Assembly: GCA_001805465.1 (NCBI GenBank)
Contig: MHGH01000015.1
Span: 20,709 to 58,232 of the forward strand
DNA length: 37,524 nucleotides
Source of the DNA: Omnitrophica WOR_2 bacterium RBG_13_41_10
GTDB taxonomy: Bacteria; Omnitrophota; Gorgyraeia; Gygaellales; Profunditerraquicolaceae
Direction of reading: 5' to 3'
This document shows, piece by piece, positions 23,138 to 32,291 of this stretch (within the stretch, counting starts at the first letter, position 1; every line of letters starts with the position of its first letter). The position numbers and the translations under genes are program-made. The notes under the pieces are model-generated. The model saw only the letters and a program-made list of their open reading frames with translations. It was not told where the DNA came from and ran no database searches.

Positions 23138-24058
23138 ATGGCAAAAATATTGATTATCGGAAATTCCGCAGCGGGTTTTTCCTGCGCTCAAAATCTGGCG
23201 AAGAATCTTTTAAATCATGAAATAACGGTTATCTCACAAGACGCTTATCCTGCCTATAAAAGGGATCTTTTAATCGATTATTTAAAAGGCAGTGTTGGAG
23301 AACACGAATTATTTTTAGGACACCAAGATTCTTCTAAAAATATAGCGCTCATACTGAATGCTAAGGTTACAAGCGTTGATCCTAAAAAAAAGCGGGTTAT
23401 CCTAAAGGATAATAGCAAAATAAACTTTGATTATCTGATTATTGCTTCTGGCCGAGAACAGTCTATTCCCGATATTCCCGGGCATACAAAAGACGGCATA
23501 TTTACCACTTCCAATATGGAAGATATAAAAACCATAAAAGAGCGCCTGATTACTACTGGCACTATTTGTATTATCGGGGATGCTACCTTGTGTTTACGCC
23601 TGTGGGAAGCCTTAAGTTTAAAAGAGGCCAAAGAAATAAAAATTATCAGTAGCGCTAAACCGGATTCTTTTATTGCTTCCCAGAAGTCAGAGTGGCTAGA
23701 AGGCCTTAGTATCATAGAATTTATCGGTGAGGGTAGTGAATTAAAAGCCATAAAATTAAATAACGGAAAAATCATCGGTGCTTCTTTAGTATTATTTGCC
23801 GGAAATTATTCTCCTGCTACGCAGTTTTTAAAAGATTCGGGTGTGCAAATTGAAAATGGCTATATTAAAGTGAATGAATTAATGCAGACCAACTTCGGGA
23901 ATATTTTTGCCTGCGGAAGCGTAGTGAAAAATACAAATTTGGCACAAATAGATAAAGAAAAAACATGGAGCGAGGCAACTAGGGAAGGAGCCTTAGCTGC
24001 CGAAAAAATAATCACATTATTAGGAAAGGAAAGAATGTCATGTCAGCAGAACTCTTAG
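23138..24058 (+). CDS. FAD-dependent pyridine-nucleotide-disulfide-oxidoreductase-like flavoprotein, degenerate NAD motif
   Basis: A 306-residue protein resembling the FAD/NAD core of rubredoxin or nitrite reductase flavoproteins. The FAD dinucleotide motif is clear (IIGNSAAG, residues 6-13), and YLIIASG (99-105) matches the internal FAD strand. The second Rossmann motif, normally GGGxxGxE, reads IIGDATLCLRLWEAL (145-159), so NAD(P)H binding is doubtful; the terminal GD motif reads NIFACGSV (255-262). There is no CxxxxC disulfide and no C-terminal dimerisation domain. I chose ATG 23138 (MAKILIIG), two bases after the metF stop; the longer frame from 23060 only adds metF-overlapping sequence. 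The gene overlaps acsB by 19 bases. It might carry electrons to MetF or AcsB; its function is unproven. Confidence 0.85.
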   Translation: MAKILIIGNSAAGFSCAQNLAKNLLNHEITVISQDAYPAYKRDLLIDYLKGSVGEHELFLGHQDSSKNIALILNAKVTSVDPKKKRVILKDNSKINFDYLIIASGREQSIPDIPGHTKDGIFTTSNMEDIKTIKERLITTGTICIIGDATLCLRLWEALSLKEAKEIKIISSAKPDSFIASQKSEWLEGLSIIEFIGEGSELKAIKLNNGKIIGASLVLFAGNYSPATQFLKDSGVQIENGYIKVNELMQTNFGNIFACGSVVKNTNLAQIDKEKTWSEATREGALAAEKIITLLGKERMSCQQNS

Positions 24059-26226
24059 TACAGCTTGGCACAAAAGGCGCAGGATTAGTTATTAAACTTA
24101 CTCAACAGGTTTTGGATAAAGAAATAAAAAGTAAGGGCCCCAAACAAGAGGTTAAATTTCCTGAAACCAATTATTATTTGCCGCTTGCCAATGCCATGCT
24201 GAAAAAAGAAGTCAAGACTTTAGGGGATTGTTTGGATGTGGTCAAACAAGCAGAAAAATTGAACAATAATCAACCTGCGGAAAGCGGCCTAAGAATTGAC
24301 GCCTTGGGTGGCATTTTAAATAAAGGCATCGCTACTTTACTTTGCGAAGAAGTTTTGGCGGCGCTTAAATATTTGAATAAAGAGCATCCCCAAAAATATT
24401 ATGCCGGGTTTTTATCGGATACCTTATTAAGGTCTTTAGGTATTCAGCTTGTCGACGGAAGAATCGCTGGTATCGCTGTAATATTGGGGCCGGCTAAAGA
24501 TGCGGATTGCGCGGTTACATTGATCCGGGATTTACAGGCAAAAAGCATAGTCAGTATTTTAGTAGGCAACAAAGACGGCAATAGCATGAAGAAGCAGCTG
24601 GAAAGTAAAAATGTAGCCTTGGGGTTAGAGGATTATGTAGTACCTTTGGGTGAAGATTATTTATCGGCAATTTATGCTGTGAATTGGGCAGTGAGAGCTC
24701 CCCTTATGTATGGAGGCCTAAAGAGCGGGCAATGGCAGGATATATTAAAATATACCCAACAAAAGGTTCCGGCTTTTGTTGTGCTTTTAAGCCATGTCGA
24801 TGAAGTTTTGGTAGCAACCGGCCTGGGAGTTCTGGCGATGGGGTTTCCTATTATTACCGATTTAGAGGTACCCGAGCTGGGTAAAATTGATACTACTTTA
24901 TATGAGGCCTTGGTTATTGAAAAAGATTATACAAAGATTGCAGCTAAATGCATTGAGGCTAGGGGCTTAAAGGTTAAAGTTACCAATATTCCGATTCCTA
25001 TTCCTTATGCCGCAGCCTTTGAGGGTGAGCGCGTAAGAAAAGAGCAATTGTATGTTGAATTCGGAGGCAAGGCTAGTAGAGCTTTCGAATTTTTGACTAC
25101 TAAGAAATTAGATGAAGTCGTAGATGGAAATGTAGAATTAATAGGACCGGATATAGATAAATTAGAGAGCGGTAAAAAATCTTTTGCCTTGGCAATTATT
25201 GTAGAAGTAGCCGGCCGCAAGATGCAGAAAGATTTTGAGTCTATCCTGGAGCGGCAGATACACCGTTTTACCAATTACGCCATGGGCATAATGCATATCG
25301 GCCAACGCGATATGAATTGGATAAGAATCTCCAATGATGCCTTTAATAAAGGATTTCGCCTAAAACACATCGGTGTAATAATACATGCAATGTTACATCA
25401 GGAATATAATGCTATTGTTGATAAAGTCCAGGTAAAATTATATACCAAGCTTCCCGACGTAGAAAAGCTCATGCCGCAGGCAAAAAAGGCCTACGATGAA
25501 CGCGATGCGCGCATCAGCGGCATGCTGGATGAGAGCGTAGATACTTTTTTTTCCTGCACCCTATGCCAGAGTTTTGCCCCTAACCACGTTTGCATTGTTA
25601 CGCCCGAGCGTTTAGGATTATGCGGGGCATATTCTTGGCTGGATGCCAAAACATCCTATGAAATAATGCCTAGCGGCCCAAATCAGCCAATCTTAAAGGG
25701 AAAAATAGTTGATGAAAAATTAGGGCAATGGAAGGCGGTCAATGATTTTGTCTATCAAAAATCCAACAAGATCATTGAGAAGGTAAGTATGTATTCGTTA
25801 ATGGATTCTCCGCAGTCATCCTGTGGTTGTTTTGAATGTATCACCGCTATTATACCCGAAGCTAACGGGGTGATGATCGTCCACCGCGATTATTCAGGGA
25901 TGACCCCTTCTGGAATGAACTTTACTACCTTAGCCGGCTCTGTGGGCGGCGGCATACAGACTCCCGGATTCTTAGGGATAGGCAAGTTGTATATCGTAAG
26001 TAAAAAATTTATTTTAGCCGAAGGGGGCCTAAAAAGGGTGGTTTGGATGCCCAGTGAATTAAAAGAGCTTCTAAAGGAAAAATTAGAAAAATGTGCCAAA
26101 GAAATAGGGGCAAATGATCTAGTCAACAAGATTGCCGATGAGACAGTTGCCACTAGCGCAGAGGATTTATTAAGTTTCCTGCAGAGGGTTAAGCATCCGG
26201 CCTTAGAAATGCCGCCTTTAATGTAA
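24040..26226 (+). CDS. acsB: Acetyl-CoA synthase (CO-methylating), bacterial type
   Basis: Builds acetyl-CoA from CO, a methyl group delivered by the corrinoid protein and CoA, the final step of the Wood-Ljungdahl pathway. At 728 residues it is the full three-domain bacterial enzyme, including the N-terminal domain that docks on CO dehydrogenase and is missing in archaeal CdhC. The A-cluster ligands are all present at Cys506, Cys509, Cys518 and Cys528 (SCTLCQSFAPNHVC...LC) and Cys595/Cys597 in SSCGCFEC, the same residue numbers as in Moorella thermoacetica. The CO dehydrogenase, corrinoid protein and methyltransferase genes are not in the window. Its ATG lies inside the flavoprotein gene. A short T-rich gap and the polA promoter follow. 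Confidence 0.97.
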   Translation: MSAELLVQLGTKGAGLVIKLTQQVLDKEIKSKGPKQEVKFPETNYYLPLANAMLKKEVKTLGDCLDVVKQAEKLNNNQPAESGLRIDALGGILNKGIATLLCEEVLAALKYLNKEHPQKYYAGFLSDTLLRSLGIQLVDGRIAGIAVILGPAKDADCAVTLIRDLQAKSIVSILVGNKDGNSMKKQLESKNVALGLEDYVVPLGEDYLSAIYAVNWAVRAPLMYGGLKSGQWQDILKYTQQKVPAFVVLLSHVDEVLVATGLGVLAMGFPIITDLEVPELGKIDTTLYEALVIEKDYTKIAAKCIEARGLKVKVTNIPIPIPYAAAFEGERVRKEQLYVEFGGKASRAFEFLTTKKLDEVVDGNVELIGPDIDKLESGKKSFALAIIVEVAGRKMQKDFESILERQIHRFTNYAMGIMHIGQRDMNWIRISNDAFNKGFRLKHIGVIIHAMLHQEYNAIVDKVQVKLYTKLPDVEKLMPQAKKAYDERDARISGMLDESVDTFFSCTLCQSFAPNHVCIVTPERLGLCGAYSWLDAKTSYEIMPSGPNQPILKGKIVDEKLGQWKAVNDFVYQKSNKIIEKVSMYSLMDSPQSSCGCFECITAIIPEANGVMIVHRDYSGMTPSGMNFTTLAGSVGGGIQTPGFLGIGKLYIVSKKFILAEGGLKRVVWMPSELKELLKEKLEKCAKEIGANDLVNKIADETVATSAEDLLSFLQRVKHPALEMPPLM

Positions 26227-26235
26227 TTTTTTCAC

Positions 26236-26264
26236 TTGACCTTTGGGTGTTTTTCTTATATCAT
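26236..26264 (+). promoter_or_regulatory. Promoter upstream of polA
   Basis: TTGACC (26236-26241), a 17-base spacer and TATCAT (26259-26264), each five of six to consensus. The predicted start near 26271 gives a leader of about 54 bases to the polA ATG. It probably drives the packed run polA to trpC, in which no later gap exceeds 20 bases. Confidence 0.65.
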
Positions 26265-26324
26265 TAAAAATGTCAGTTTTCCTTACAAGGTTTTTCACGC
26301 CGAAACAATTTCCATGTTTAATTA

Positions 26325-28832
26325 ATGTCGAGAAAGAAGCTCTATTTAATTGATGCCACTGCTTTTTGTTATCGAGCATTTTATGCACTTAGAGGCCTTG
26401 CCACTTCTTTGGGCCAAGCCACAAATGCCGTCTATGGCTTTACAGTTATATTAAATAAGCTGATTAAAGAACAAAAACCCGAATACCTGGGTATTTGTTT
26501 TGATGTTTCCCGTGATACCTTTAGACAAAGAAAATTTGCAGATTATAAAATACAACGGCCGCCCATGCCGGATAGCCTCTCTAGCCAAATACCCTTGATA
26601 AAAGAAATAATCGCTGCTTACGGTATTGCTATATTTGAAAAAGAGGGGTTTGAGGCAGATGATATTATTGCTACCCTTACCCAAAAAGCTAAAGCCGAGG
26701 GCTTAGGGGTAGCCATTGTCAGTTCAGATAAGGATATGCTGCAGCTGGTCGATGATGAAGTAATGGTATTTAGTCCGTCTAAAGATGAAACTATAATTTA
26801 CGATATTAAAAAAGTTCAGGAGCGTTTCAAGGTAAGGCCCCAACAGATACCGGAAATTATCGCGCTGATGGGGGATAATGCAGATAATATACCCGGCGTA
26901 CCCGGGGTGGGAGAAAAAACAGCAGTAGAATTAATTAATAACTTTGGTTCTTTGAAAAATCTATTGGGAAATACCGATAAAATCAAGCAGGAGAAATTAA
27001 GAGAATCAATCAGGGGGAATCTAGAGAAGATAAAACTAAACAAAGAATTATCGCTGCTTTGCGATAATGTTGACCTAGAGTTTGATTTAGACAAAATGAA
27101 GTTGGGTAATCCTAACCTAAAGGAGCTATACCGGCTTTTTAAGCAGTTAGAGTTTAAGAAATTTTTAAAAGAACTACCGCATGATAACGTTCTACTGGAA
27201 GAAATCAAGCCTTTTAGTATCCCGGATAACGAATTAATTATATCTGGTAGCAGTTACGATGAAATTATAGTTCATCACAAAGGCGAAAACTTTTCTTTGG
27301 GCCAGGATATCCTTAAGATAAAAGCCCTTCTTTTGGACACAAAGGTAAAAAAGATTGGCCACGACCTTAAAAAAATAAAAGTAAATTTAGCAAGAAACAA
27401 TCTTTTTCTAGAAGGGCTGTATTTTGATACCATGATTGCAGCTTATCTGCTTAATCCTTCTAAAAGTGGCTATGGTTTACCTGATGTAGCCTGGGATTAT
27501 TTGAATGAGCTTCCCTCCTCGGGATTATTGCCTCAAGAAAAAACCATAAGCCTGATTGCCCGCTTAAAGCCGATTTTAGAAAAAGAGCTTAAGGATAAGT
27601 CGCTGGCAAATCTTTTTTTTGATCTTGAGATGCCGCTAGTAGATGTATTAGCGGATATGGAATTAAACGGCATCAAATTAGATACGCCCGTCTTAAAAGA
27701 GCTTTCGCAGGATTTAGAAAAACGCCTGATAGCATTAATCAAGGATATTTACGATATTTCAGGAACCGAGTTTAATATAAATTCTCCCAAACAACTAAGA
27801 GAGATACTCTTTGAAAGATTAAAACTGCGGGTAATCAAGAAAAGCAAAACCGGCCCATCTACCGACGAAGAAGTCTTAAGGGCATTGGCAGATTCCCATA
27901 AATTACCGGCTTTATTATTAGGGTATCGCCAGTTGACTAAACTAAAATCTACTTACATTGATGCCTTGCCAGAATTAATAGATGCCAAAACCCAGCGGCT
28001 GCATACCTCTTTTAATCAGGCCGGCACAGAAACCGGAAGGCTTAGTTCCAGTAACCCAAATCTGCAAAATATTCCAATAAAGACCGATATCGGCAGGCAA
28101 ATCAGGCGGGCAATTATTGCTTCTAGCCAGGACAGTTATCTTTTGGCAGGAGACTATTCGCAGATAGAATTAAGAATCTTAGCGCATATTTCTCAAGACC
28201 ATGATTTAATCAGCGCATTTAAAAAGGATGAGGATATCCATAAAATTACAGCTTCCTTAATCTTTGGGGCAGACCCAAAGGATGTTACAGATGCCATGCG
28301 CGAAACCGCCAAAAGGATTAATTTCGGAATTATTTATGGATTGTCCTCTTACGGCTTAGCCAAGGATTTAGGGATTTCTTTAGACGATGCCCAACAGTTT
28401 ATTGACAGCTATTTTTTAAGATACCCTAAGGTAAAAGAGTATATGGAGCATCAGATAGAGAATGCAAGAAAAGACGGTTTTGTAACTACTCTATTGGGAA
28501 GGCGCAGGTACCTGCCGGAGATCCATAATAAAAATCAAGCCATCCGTCAGTTTGCCGAGCGTAAAGCCATAAATACGCCTATTCAGGGCTCAGCCAGTGA
28601 CCTGATAAAGCTGGCGATGATTAAGATATTTAAAAAGATTAAAGAAGAAAATTGGCAGGCCAAAATGATCATGCAGATCCACGATGAATTAGTTTTTGAT
28701 GTGCCCAAGGAAGAAATCAATAAATTTTCTCTATTAGTAAAAGAGTGCATGGAAGGCGTTTTAAAGTTGGATGTACCAATAAGGGTCATAATAAAAAAAG
28801 GAAAGAATTGGCTAGAGAGTGAGGAGGTATAA
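26325..28832 (+). CDS. polA: DNA polymerase I, probably without proofreading
   Basis: Repair and Okazaki-fragment polymerase. The 835-residue protein has the 5' nuclease domain (YLIDATAFCYRAFYALRG at the start, GFEADDIIATL, MGDNADNIPGVPGVGEKTA near 185-203), a shortened middle domain and the polymerase domain: motif A DYSQIELRILAH, motif B RETAKRINFGIIYG and motif C QIHDELVFDVP. The middle domain lacks the DxE (ExoI), NxxxD (ExoII; here GHDLKKIKVNL) and YxxxD (ExoIII) residues, as in Taq polymerase, so no 3'-5' exonuclease is expected. Its length is also close to Taq (832). No clear ribosome binding site precedes the ATG. The stop overlaps the glgA ATG. Confidence 0.96.
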   Translation: MSRKKLYLIDATAFCYRAFYALRGLATSLGQATNAVYGFTVILNKLIKEQKPEYLGICFDVSRDTFRQRKFADYKIQRPPMPDSLSSQIPLIKEIIAAYGIAIFEKEGFEADDIIATLTQKAKAEGLGVAIVSSDKDMLQLVDDEVMVFSPSKDETIIYDIKKVQERFKVRPQQIPEIIALMGDNADNIPGVPGVGEKTAVELINNFGSLKNLLGNTDKIKQEKLRESIRGNLEKIKLNKELSLLCDNVDLEFDLDKMKLGNPNLKELYRLFKQLEFKKFLKELPHDNVLLEEIKPFSIPDNELIISGSSYDEIIVHHKGENFSLGQDILKIKALLLDTKVKKIGHDLKKIKVNLARNNLFLEGLYFDTMIAAYLLNPSKSGYGLPDVAWDYLNELPSSGLLPQEKTISLIARLKPILEKELKDKSLANLFFDLEMPLVDVLADMELNGIKLDTPVLKELSQDLEKRLIALIKDIYDISGTEFNINSPKQLREILFERLKLRVIKKSKTGPSTDEEVLRALADSHKLPALLLGYRQLTKLKSTYIDALPELIDAKTQRLHTSFNQAGTETGRLSSSNPNLQNIPIKTDIGRQIRRAIIASSQDSYLLAGDYSQIELRILAHISQDHDLISAFKKDEDIHKITASLIFGADPKDVTDAMRETAKRINFGIIYGLSSYGLAKDLGISLDDAQQFIDSYFLRYPKVKEYMEHQIENARKDGFVTTLLGRRRYLPEIHNKNQAIRQFAERKAINTPIQGSASDLIKLAMIKIFKKIKEENWQAKMIMQIHDELVFDVPKEEINKFSLLVKECMEGVLKLDVPIRVIIKKGKNWLESEEV

Positions 28833-30223
28833 TGAAAATATTGCAGGTGGCTTCTGAAATGGTGCCTTTTGCGAAAACCGGCGGCCTGGCAGATGTGGCA
28901 GGGGCATTGCCTTTGGCGCTTGAAGAATGGGGAGAAGATATCATTGTTGCCTTGCCGCGTTATAAAGCAGTTGACCCAGCTAAATTTAAAATTATTAAAT
29001 TAAATAATGATATTTCTTACTCCATTATAGGTAAAAATATAAAAGTTTATTTTATTGAGAATAATAAATATTTTGATCGCCCAGCCTTATACGGTGATAA
29101 ATCAGGTGACTATCCGGATAACCTGGAGCGTTTTTCTTACTTTTGTAAAAGGGCATTACAGTTATTAAAAGAATTAAAGTTTATACCGGATGCGATTCAT
29201 TGCCACGATTGGCAGTCAGCTTTAATTCCGGTCTATTTAAAAAATTTATATAAAAAAGATTCTTTCTATAAAAAAATTAAGACTCTTTTTACTATACATA
29301 ATATAGGATACCAAGGGCTGTTTCCTAAGGATGAATACCCTAAACTGGGATTAGATTGGGGCCTGTTTAATATGGAGATGCTGGAGTTTTACGGAAAAAT
29401 TAATATACTAAAGGGTGGCATTGTTTTTTCTGACCTTATCAGTACAGTAAGTGAAGCTTATAGCAGGGAAATTCAAACTGAAGAGTTTGGTTTCGGCATG
29501 GAAGGCATTTTAAATAGGCGAAAAAATGATGTATTTGGGATATTAAATGGCCTAGATTATTCTATTTGGGACCCGGCAGCCGATAAACTTATCGCCAAGA
29601 ATTATTCACTTAAAGAACCTCAGGGTAAGCTCAAAGACAAAGAGGATCTACAAAGAATTTGCAAGTTGCCTGTTAAAAAAGAAATACCATTGATCGGTAT
29701 TGTATCCAGATTAGCCGAGCAAAAGGGATTTGATATCTTTGCAGAGGCCCTAGAGCAAATTTGTAAGATGGATTTACAATTAGTCATATTAGGCACAGGA
29801 GATTTAAAATACCACGCCCTTTTAGAAAACGCGGTAAAAAAATACCCCAAGATTATCGTTTTATATTTAAAATTTGATGATCAATTAGCCCATAAGATTT
29901 ATGCGGGCTCCGATATGTTCCTCATGCCCTCAAAATATGAACCCTGCGGATTAGGGCAATTGATCAGTTTTAAATACGGAACTATTCCTATAGTTTTTAA
30001 GACTGGTGGGTTAGCCGATACGGTAAATAAAGATAACGGTTTTGTGTTGGAGAGTTACAGTAAAGAGGATTTGATTAAAGCTGTTCAAGAAGGTTTGGCC
30101 GCTTTTAAAAATAAAGAAAAATGGACTAAGTTGGTGAAGCAGGCCATGCAGTATAATTTTTCTTGGGAAACAGCGGCAAAAAAATACGTCAAGCTTTATG
30201 AAAAGGCAAAGGCCAAGCCATAA
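28832..30223 (+). CDS. glgA: Glycogen/starch synthase (ADP-glucose type)
   Basis: GT5 glycosyltransferase that extends alpha-1,4-glucan from ADP-glucose. The 463-residue protein has the sugar-nucleotide motif KTGGLADV (residues 15-22), HCHDWQSALIPVYL near 125, FTIHNIGYQGLF near 153 and the C-terminal EPCGLGQL and FKTGGLADTV segments. It starts at ATG 28832, sharing one base with the polA stop, with GAGGT just upstream. No other glycogen gene is nearby, so its place between polA and coaE is not functional clustering; it points to storage polysaccharide synthesis in the organism. Confidence 0.96.
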   Translation: MKILQVASEMVPFAKTGGLADVAGALPLALEEWGEDIIVALPRYKAVDPAKFKIIKLNNDISYSIIGKNIKVYFIENNKYFDRPALYGDKSGDYPDNLERFSYFCKRALQLLKELKFIPDAIHCHDWQSALIPVYLKNLYKKDSFYKKIKTLFTIHNIGYQGLFPKDEYPKLGLDWGLFNMEMLEFYGKINILKGGIVFSDLISTVSEAYSREIQTEEFGFGMEGILNRRKNDVFGILNGLDYSIWDPAADKLIAKNYSLKEPQGKLKDKEDLQRICKLPVKKEIPLIGIVSRLAEQKGFDIFAEALEQICKMDLQLVILGTGDLKYHALLENAVKKYPKIIVLYLKFDDQLAHKIYAGSDMFLMPSKYEPCGLGQLISFKYGTIPIVFKTGGLADTVNKDNGFVLESYSKEDLIKAVQEGLAAFKNKEKWTKLVKQAMQYNFSWETAAKKYVKLYEKAKAKP

Positions 30224-30821
30224 AAAGAAAATAATTTTAGGATTAACCGGCGGGTTAGGTAGCGGTAAAACCTACGTGGCAAAAATATTCAAATCATATA
30301 CTGCCCAAGTTATAGATGCCGATAGTATTGCCCATAAGATTATCCGGCCCGGAAAAAAAACTTATAAGCGGGTAGTAAAAAGCTTTGGCAGACAGATTTT
30401 AAATAAGGATAAGACTATTAATCGTTCGTGGTTAGCCCGGATTATATTTAGCGATAAGAAGCTATTATTTAGGTTAAACAGGATAATACATCCGGAGATC
30501 ATCAGGATTATTAAAACCAAAATTAAAACTGCATCAAAGCAAATTATTATTATAGATGCGCCGCTATTGATTGAGGCGGGCTTAGAAAAAATGGTGGATA
30601 AGATTATTGTAGTGGCTGCCACAAAAGAGAATCAGATAAACCGGCTTCTTGCGAGGCGCCACTTGAATAGAGCCGATATCAAAAGAAGAATAAATGCACA
30701 AATTTCTTTAGCGAAAAAGGTCCGCATGGCGGATTTTGTAATAGATAATAACGGTTCAAAGGCAGATACTACAAAACAGGTAGGAATAATAAGGAGGAAG
30801 TTGTGGAAAAATCTGATATAG
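30198..30821 (+). CDS. coaE: Dephospho-CoA kinase
   Basis: Phosphorylates the 3' hydroxyl of dephospho-CoA, the last step of coenzyme A synthesis. The 207-residue P-loop kinase has ILGLTGGLGSGKTYVA (Walker A at 18-25), IDADSIAHKIIRPG near 39 and IIIDAPLLIEAGLE near 116, typical of CoaE. The ATG lies inside glgA (26-base overlap) and gives a basic N-terminal extension, MKRQRPSHKKK, longer than usual; no better start exists. The 3' end overlaps rho by 19 bases. Confidence 0.94.
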   Translation: MKRQRPSHKKKIILGLTGGLGSGKTYVAKIFKSYTAQVIDADSIAHKIIRPGKKTYKRVVKSFGRQILNKDKTINRSWLARIIFSDKKLLFRLNRIIHPEIIRIIKTKIKTASKQIIIIDAPLLIEAGLEKMVDKIIVVAATKENQINRLLARRHLNRADIKRRINAQISLAKKVRMADFVIDNNGSKADTTKQVGIIRRKLWKNLI

Positions 30822-32059
30822 GAAGCCTAAAAGACTCAAAGATTACCGAGTTAAATAAGTTAGCCAAAGACTTAAACGTAAACGGCATAAGCGGCCTTAG
30901 AAAGCAGGATCTGATCTTTAAGATACTGCAGGCACAGGCAGAGAAAGAAGGCCTAATGTTCGGAGAAGGGGTTTTGGAAATCTTGCCCGAAGGATTCGGC
31001 TTTTTAAGATCGCCCAATTACAATTATCTGCCTTGTCCCGACGATATATATGTGTCTCCTTCGCAGATCAGAAAATTTGACCTACGTACGGGTGATACCG
31101 TGAGCGGTGAAATCCGTCCGCCTAAAGAGGGAGAAAAATATTTTGCGCTTCTGAAAGTCAAGGCAGTAAATTTTGAAAACCCAGAGGAAGCTAAAGAAAA
31201 AGTGCTTTTTGATAACCTTACCCCCATATATCCTCATGAACGGTTTGCTTTAGAGTCAAGGCCCGACGACCCTTCTACCAGGATTATGGATCTACTCACT
31301 CCTATCGGTAAGGGCCAGCGCGGCCTTATCGTAGCCCAGCCATATAGCGGTAAGACCGTGCTTTTACAGAAGATCGCCAATTCTATTACTACAAACCATC
31401 CGGATGTTATTTTAATCGTACTTTTAATTGATGAGCGTCCGGAGGAGGTTACGGATATGCAGCGCCATGTTAAGGGAGAGGTTATCTCTTCAACATTTGA
31501 TGAGCCTCCGGAAAGGCACGTGCAGGTGGCAGAGATAGTCTTGGAAAAAGCCAAAAGGTTAGTGGAGCATAAAAGGGATGTGGTAGTTCTTTTGGACAGC
31601 ATTACCCGTTTGGCCCGCGCCTATAATGCGGTAGTACCGCATAGCGGGAAGGTTTTATCCGGCGGTATAGACTCCAATGCCCTTCAGAAACCTAAGCGCT
31701 TTTTTGGGGCAGCGCGCGCAATAGAGGAAGGAGGCAGCCTTACTATAATCGCCACTGCCTTGGTAGATACCGGTAGCAGAATGGATGAGGTCATCTTTGA
31801 AGAATTTAAAGGTACCGGAAATATGGAATTACAGCTTGACCGCAACCTCTTCCAGCGCAGGATTTATCCGGCTATTGAAATAAAACGCTCCAACACTCGC
31901 CACGAAGAATTATTATTAAAGCAGGAGGTATTGCAGAAGGTCTGGATATTAAGAAAGGTTTTAAATGAATTAAACAATGTCGAAGCCATGGAGCTTTTGA
32001 TTGAAAAATTAGCCAAAACCAAAAATAACGAAGATTTTTTAAACAGTATGAACCAATAA
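30803..32059 (+). CDS. rho: Transcription termination factor Rho
   Basis: Hexameric RNA-dependent ATPase that ends transcription. The 418-residue protein has an N-terminal Rho_N helical domain (about 8-45), the cold-shock-like RNA-binding domain (EGFGFLRSPNYNYLPCPDDIYVS) and the RecA-like ATPase. Walker A reads AQPYSGKT (178-185), a variant of the usual PPKAGKT form with the catalytic Gly-Lys-Thr intact. Walker B is DVVVLLDS (259-266), and the secondary RNA-binding loops (SGKVLSGGIDSNALQKPKRFFGAAR) are standard. The start is GTG at 30803 with AAGGAGG 5 bases upstream. Few intrinsic terminators are visible here, in keeping with reliance on Rho. Confidence 0.97.
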   Translation: MEKSDIGSLKDSKITELNKLAKDLNVNGISGLRKQDLIFKILQAQAEKEGLMFGEGVLEILPEGFGFLRSPNYNYLPCPDDIYVSPSQIRKFDLRTGDTVSGEIRPPKEGEKYFALLKVKAVNFENPEEAKEKVLFDNLTPIYPHERFALESRPDDPSTRIMDLLTPIGKGQRGLIVAQPYSGKTVLLQKIANSITTNHPDVILIVLLIDERPEEVTDMQRHVKGEVISSTFDEPPERHVQVAEIVLEKAKRLVEHKRDVVVLLDSITRLARAYNAVVPHSGKVLSGGIDSNALQKPKRFFGAARAIEEGGSLTIIATALVDTGSRMDEVIFEEFKGTGNMELQLDRNLFQRRIYPAIEIKRSNTRHEELLLKQEVLQKVWILRKVLNELNNVEAMELLIEKLAKTKNNEDFLNSMNQ

Positions 32060-32079
32060 AATTTTTAAGGAGAAAAATA

Positions 32080-32289
32080 ATGAAAGACAAGATTCATCCT
32101 AAGTACCAGGACTGCGTAATCGTCTGTGCCTGCGGCAATACCATCCACACCCGTTCTACCAAACCCAATATCAGGGTTGAGGTTTGCTCTAAGTGCCATC
32201 CTTTTTTTACCGGTAAGCAAAAATTCCTGGATTCCGCAGGTAGGGTAGATAAATTTATCAAAAAGTACGGTAAAAAGGCCGCGGAATAA
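32080..32289 (+). CDS. rpmE: Large ribosomal subunit protein bL31 (zinc-binding form)
   Basis: A 69-residue ribosomal protein at the subunit bridge. Cys16, Cys18, Cys36 and Cys39 (VCACGN and VCSKCHPF) give the zinc-binding C+ form, and FFTGKQKFLDSAGRVDKF is the family signature. AAGGAG precedes the ATG. rho-rpmE-prfA-prmC is a widely conserved order. Confidence 0.98.
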   Translation: MKDKIHPKYQDCVIVCACGNTIHTRSTKPNIRVEVCSKCHPFFTGKQKFLDSAGRVDKFIKKYGKKAAE

Positions 32290-32291
32290 TT

